Positions 61,201-64,000 of a stretch of 64,000 nt of DNA are shown piece after piece. The stretch comes from Polydactylus sextarius. Taxonomy: Eukaryota > Chordata > Actinopteri > Polynemidae. The notes below the pieces were generated by a model. The model was not told the DNA's origin, ran no database searches, and was given only the letters and a program-made list of their open reading frames with translations. The stretch is taken from positions 12,145,501 through 12,209,500 of the forward strand of contig CM028918.1 of assembly GCA_016801845.1 (NCBI GenBank). Direction: 5' to 3'. A program made the translations under genes and the position numbers. The stretch's first letter is position 1; every line of letters begins with the position of its first letter.

Positions 61201-62880
61201 TATAGTGTTTGCCTCAGGGATTCAGGAGAAAAACAAAACACAAAAAAAAAGGCTGTATCTCACCTGCAAATGCTGGCCATGGATTAGTTGAGCTTCATGC
61301 TCATGGAAGCATTTCACCAACCACCGGTGATGTATGCTGTTTGAAGATAAACTAATCTCCTACAAAGAAATGCTTTTTGTTTTTCTGTTTTTTTTCAGTG
61401 CAAGGCCACCTGGGGGACTCTAGTAATAGAAAAGAAAATTTTGTTAACAATTCAGTGTTTAAAACATTTGGTCCACATCGCTGTAGATAACTCATGGAAG
61501 TATTTACGAAGCCAAAAAACTACTCTAGTGAGAGGTGGTGGTTAAAATGTGTTTGTTGTGATGTGTATGTGTCAACCAGTCACACAAATCAAAATTTCTT
61601 TCTGTTTACAATGATAAGTCCTAAAGTGCTGCTAGATAAAAGGAAAAAAACGGTCGTTTTGGTAATACGTCGTAATTAGCAGGTATCTGTTATGATGGTC
61701 TTTCTTCTTTTCTCACACATGATAAAAGCTCTTATCCTTTCCCACTTTTTTTTTGTTTTGTTTTGTTTTGTTTTGTTTGCTTTATTTGAATTGAACGTAA
61801 CTAATTTGCACATTAGAGATGTACTAGAGTCTTTGTTGTTTTGTAGCGCTAGAGTGAGTGGTGCCCAAATTTCAAATGTTGTTTCCTTTTTTTTTTTTTT
61901 TTCTCTCGCAGAAATTCCTCTTTAAAGTGTGATTATCAAATTAAAACCACCAAATAAACTAATTAAAGAAAGACAGGCAATGTCCTTTTGCGTGGAGGAA
62001 TGAATTTTGTGTGGAGCGCTCTTTCGCTAAATGTCGTAACAGTTGACAGTAACAACAAAGAATAGCAACCGTACTGTGACTGTGAAAAAAAATTTGTATG
62101 TTCAGTCAGTTATACAGAGATGACACTTCCCTAATTTCCGCCTTTTTAATTCTCATATTTGGTCGTCTTACGTGTGATGTTGAACAAATTAATTATCTCT
62201 GAAGAAACAAATATGACTCACACGTCTTGCAAAAGTGAAATTTCTCACAATAAAGTTGGAAAACATAATCAACCGTGTTAATCAACCTCTATTCCTTTAT
62301 TCTTTTACTTCTATTTACCTTTGAAACGTTGCGAGTTAATGGCATTTTCAACTTTGACCACATAAAATAATGAGCCTCCGTGCAAACACAGCTTTTACTC
62401 AATCACAGTTTGAAAACCACATTTTAACGTCTTAAAAACACTTTTCTCTCCTTCATAGTTAAGGACTGTATTTATGCACGGACATTTATTACTTCAGGGA
62501 TCAGGGATTCCTTCAGTATGGATTATTTTTTCCAATTTCTGTGCCGCAGTTCACGGAACTTTCTTTTAAATCCGCTGTTTGTGTTTCTCACTGTCTCTGT
62601 TCACGCTGGCTGGAGAAATATAAGATAATCAGTGGTTGATAGTTCAGTGTCGTGTAGTAAAAACAAACATGACTCGCTACCTTGTAATTTTAACTATGTG
62701 ATGGTTGATCTTTTTTTTTCCCCCATCTTCTTCTCCCTCCGCAGGTACATGATGTTGATCAACGGAAAAAATGAAGTGTTCATGATCGACAGAGACAACA
62801 CTATTTTCCACATAGCAAACCTAGAGTTTCCTTTCCGGAAGGATCCACGTGTCCACTTAACAAATACTTTACTGGACGGG
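39228..62880 (+). CDS. rngtt: mRNA-capping enzyme (RNA triphosphatase and guanylyltransferase), 3' incomplete
   Basis: Nine exons in consistent phase: 39228-39291, 40744-40853, 40948-41051, 41145-41233, 44201-44276, 45271-45520, 48190-48299, 49120-49221, 62745-62880; 347 codons of a family protein of about 600. The N terminus PPPRWRNCPRRGQPVAGKF is nearly the vertebrate RNGTT start. The triphosphatase (cysteine phosphatase fold) carries HCTHGFNRTG with nucleophile Cys126 and Arg132. A charged linker (YDDDDGEVAV, KRKKEKLKL) follows, then the guanylyltransferase with WKADGTRYMM, where Lys297 is the expected GMP-attachment lysine. The enzyme removes the 5' gamma phosphate of nascent nuclear pre-mRNA and adds GMP while bound to the RNA polymerase II tail. 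All visible catalytic residues are intact. The rest of the domain lies beyond the right edge. Confidence 0.96.
41234..44200. other. rngtt intron 4
   Basis: 3.0-kb phase-1 intron. It contains a perfect hairpin (42250-42296), a CTCF-like sequence (CCAGTAGAGAGCAG, 42840-42853) and a (TTTA)n run at 44149-44175. No exon missing: exon 4 joins exon 5 as LIG/VHCTHG. Confidence 0.75.
42250..42296. repeat. Perfect 21-bp inverted repeat with 5-base loop
   Basis: Arm 1 (42250-42270, GTGAAGGAAATGATAAAAGC and A) and arm 2 (42276-42296) are exact reverse complements around the loop ACTGG; pairing continues imperfectly outward for several bases. It lies in rngtt intron 4 on the transcribed strand. The loop is shorter and the stem more perfect than in usual microRNA precursors. 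Confidence 0.9.
44201..44276 (+). CDS. rngtt: rngtt exon 5: triphosphatase active site
   Basis: 76-base exon encoding VHCTHGFNRTGFLVCAYLVE. The HCxxxxxR(T) loop is that of cysteine phosphatases; Cys126 and Arg132 match the human numbering. Phase 2 in and phase 2 out. Confidence 0.95.
44749..44875 (+). repeat. Dispersed AGGGCTGCAA-family repeat
   Basis: Begins TTAGGGCTTCAGTCGACAAT and runs on through TTTTCACTGTTTGTTAATCT to ATGTGAAAAACTGCCCAGCA. The longest copy in the window; the same family recurs near 21130, 46705, 57895 and 58885. Confidence 0.5.
45271..45520 (+). CDS. rngtt: rngtt exon 6: end of triphosphatase domain and linker
   Basis: 250-base exon, IEAAVAAFAQARAPGIYKGD, then ELFRRYGDEEDAPPAP, then an acidic run and a basic KRKKEKLKL. 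The acidic interdomain linker is about three residues longer than in human RNGTT, which shifts the catalytic lysine to position 297 from 294. Confidence 0.95.
45521..48189. other. rngtt intron 6
   Basis: 2.7-kb phase-0 intron. It holds a (TA)n run (45689-45716) and a truncated copy of the AGGGCTGCAA repeat family (46705-46800). No exon seen. Confidence 0.65.
46705..46800 (+). repeat. Dispersed AGGGCTGCAA-family repeat, partial
   Basis: TTGTATCTAACGATTATTTA, then CATCATTGATTAGATTATGG, then CAATAAGTCAATTAGCTGAC, resembling the internal part of the family with its alternating GATTA/AATC words. Confidence 0.35.
48190..48299 (+). CDS. rngtt: rngtt exon 7
   Basis: Encodes RAIFLEGITVKGVTQIITQP followed by KLGEVQRMCQEMSEWDR; begins the region that packs against the guanylyltransferase core. 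Phase 0 in, phase 2 out. Confidence 0.95.
49120..49221 (+). CDS. rngtt: rngtt exon 8: guanylyltransferase motif I
   Basis: SGFPGAQPVSMDRQNLRFLE followed by QNPYKVSWKADGTR. KxDG is motif I of the covalent nucleotidyltransferases; the lysine forms the enzyme-GMP bond. Confidence 0.95.
50764..50819. repeat. (GT)n microsatellite
   Basis: About 28 uninterrupted GT units, the longest perfect dinucleotide run in the window. Confidence 0.97.
52254..52287. repeat. (TA)n microsatellite
   Basis: About 17 TA units. Confidence 0.95.
55860..57235 (+). pseudogene. Fossil hAT-like transposase gene inside rngtt intron 8
   Basis: Plus-strand fragments, in shifting frames and in the order of DUF4371/ZBED5-like hAT transposases: DWKEEFILTPLIEKRQ (about 55879), FTDGNLFKEAVAATLETVPA with KSLSEDVYQQAIKDFITR (56076-56210), ALAMHGICTGFIAL (about 56412-56453), YADVCWLSHGKVLQ (about 56637-56678) and the C terminus KYRRRRTDRHIRLAVCSYEL followed by NSKALTSRIQSQT and a stop (57132-57231). 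Many stops and frameshifts; not functional. No zinc finger or terminal repeats could be placed. Assigned by recognition of the block order. Confidence 0.65.
57895..57970 (-). repeat. Dispersed AGGGCTGCAA-family repeat
   Basis: On the minus strand it starts ACAGGGCTGCACCTCATGGT and continues TGTTTTCATTGGCAGTTAAT, the same order as the plus-strand copy at 44749. Confidence 0.5.
58370..58520. mobile_element. Tc1-like element fragment
   Basis: CAGTATTTAGAACCTTTTAC, then CCACTTACATTTAATGCCTC, then ATAATGACAAAGTGTAAACA. It shares the CATAATGACAAAGTG(A/T)AAAC word with the fragment at 26655 and with common fish Tc1 elements. Confidence 0.5.
58885..59110 (+). repeat. Dispersed AGGGCTGCAA-family repeat
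   Basis: Starts ATTAGGGCTGAAACAATTAG, continues TTGGTTAATTATTCAAG, and a possible related segment with AATTAATTGGG and CAGTTAATTGATAATAG ends near 59110. It lies about 1 kb from the inverted copy at 57895. Confidence 0.45.
61751..61781. repeat. (TTTTG)n run
   Basis: About five TTTTG units. Confidence 0.8.
62745..62880 (+). CDS. rngtt: rngtt exon 9
   Basis: YMMLINGKNEVFMIDRDN, then TIFHIANLEFPFRKDPRVHL, then TNTLLDG, after the acceptor ctccctccgcag and before gtgagt. Continues the guanylyltransferase domain. Phase 2 in, phase 0 out. Confidence 0.96.
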
Positions 62881-64000
62881 GTGAGTTAATGTTCTTCCAG
62901 TATTGAGTTTTTGACATTTTATCTTTTATGTCATGATGGCTTTTCTTTTAACTGAAAATCCTGTGAGTTGACCTGCTTCTCTTAACTGAAACTGCATGTC
63001 CCTCCTTCACGTCCAACCTTATAAAATTCCTCATCCTATCCCTGCTGCTCAGTCTCGCATGTAATCGACATTGGTTGCCCAACCTTTTGGTGAGCGAGGA
63101 GCATGTTTTGGTCTCGAGGTTGTCAGGAAAATGAAACGTCTATGTCCGGGAGAAACGGCTAATGAAATGTTTGACACTTTTCTGTCACCACCGCCTCTAA
63201 TGTTTCTTGCTGTGTTGTGGTGTAATGCTCAGCGGCGAACATAGCAGGGAGGCGGAGGGGGTCGGTGACTTATCCTCACCCCGCAATACCAGACTCAGAC
63301 TTTTATTGGCATGTTTGTGCGATTAAGGTCACACAGGTCCCAGCTCTCCCCAGCAGCAGGTGCACACGCATGAGTCATGATCACACTCTGACTGAAAACG
63401 TAGGCAAGAAAATTGCCGCGTGTTTATGTAGTTCCCCGAGATTTAGTTAGAAACATCTGGCACTTGTTTTGTGTTTGGTATTACATTACTTAAGATAACA
63501 GATACATAGCATGTCATTGTTGGTCTTTTTCTTTTGTTTTGTCAGCAATTGTATCTAAAATGAACTAGGAATGTGCTTCCTGTTGGTTTTAACTGCTGCT
63601 GATTGATGTGATAAATTTAGGTTCCTCTGCGGGTCACCTAATTGTCACGTATTAGTGCTCCTTTTGAAGGAGCAGTGCAGATGTGTGTTTATATTGCTAC
63701 AAGGTTTGTTGTGACTCGTGTTTATTCATCTGTTGATGATTCTGGCTCTCAGTACAGAGAGGCAGTTTTTTTTTTTCCTGTAGAAGCCCAGCTGCGTTGT
63801 CTTGATACGTTTCATCTATAGCCCGAAGGCGCTTGTCTTTGTCCTCATATTCGGTTTTGAAGTACAGTTTTTAATGAGCTTTTCATCTACTTTATATCCA
63901 ATATTGCATGAATGCATAGTGTAGATTTAGATCCTGGCCGTCTCCTTTTGGTCTCATTAATGTGAGACTGCTGCCTTATTTCTTTGCAACAGTTCAGTGC
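62881..64000. other. Start of rngtt intron 9
   Basis: Intronic sequence to the window edge; no further rngtt exon (expected next: the residues after LLDG) and no recognised repeat. Confidence 0.7.

Larger units (their letters stand above)
49222..62744. other. rngtt intron 8
   Basis: 13.5-kb phase-2 intron, the longest fully inside the window. Besides microsatellites it holds a hAT-like fossil (55860-57235), two AGGGCTGCAA-family copies and a Tc1-like fragment. The stretches 49222-50760, 50820-55850 and 59220-62700 are AT-rich with short runs of simple sequence; nothing gene-like was found in them. Confidence 0.7.

Overview
This is vertebrate nuclear DNA, most likely a teleost fish. Genes are split into short exons with GT-AG introns, dinucleotide and tetranucleotide microsatellites are dense, and the fossil transposons (Tc1/mariner, GIY-YIG Penelope-like, LINE, hAT-like, MITEs) are of types common in fish. 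There are no operons, CRISPR arrays or prokaryotic signals. Four protein-coding genes can be rebuilt exon by exon with consistent splice phases; most other open reading frames are chance.

Layout. (1) 1-9468: non-coding, taken as 5' flank or intron of begain, with several repeats, a MITE-like element (2733-3099) and a Penelope-like fossil (5690-6310). (2) 9469-18919, plus strand: the 3' five coding exons of begain, a postsynaptic-density scaffold-associated protein; its first coding exon was not found. The 3'UTR runs to a poly(A) signal at 19846. (3) 22321-24316, minus strand: complete two-exon rdh14, a short-chain retinol dehydrogenase, tail-to-tail with begain. (4) 25950-37491, plus strand: a complete 16-exon class I cytokine receptor of about 783 residues (Ig domain, cytokine-binding module with WSDWS, three more FnIII domains, one membrane segment, short tail). 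It belongs to the gp130/IL-12Rb2/IL-27Ra/G-CSFR group, but the exact orthologue is not certain from sequence alone. It is head-to-head with rdh14, and a large three-unit ATCT/GTCT array lies between their promoters. (5) 39228-62880 and beyond, plus strand: rngtt, the bifunctional mRNA capping enzyme. Nine exons are in the window, covering the whole RNA triphosphatase domain and the start of the guanylyltransferase domain including the KADG lysine. The gene continues past the right edge.

The four genes have unrelated jobs (synapse, retinoid metabolism, immune signalling, mRNA capping), so this is ordinary linkage, not a functional cluster. I did not find a clearly new system. The points most worth a second look are the receptor (identity, altered box 1, 24-nt microexon, IRF/ETS-like promoter motif), a perfect 21-bp hairpin in rngtt intron 4, a retroelement sitting directly against a weak begain splice donor so that the frame reads through, the nested tetranucleotide array, and a dispersed repeat family with at least five copies.
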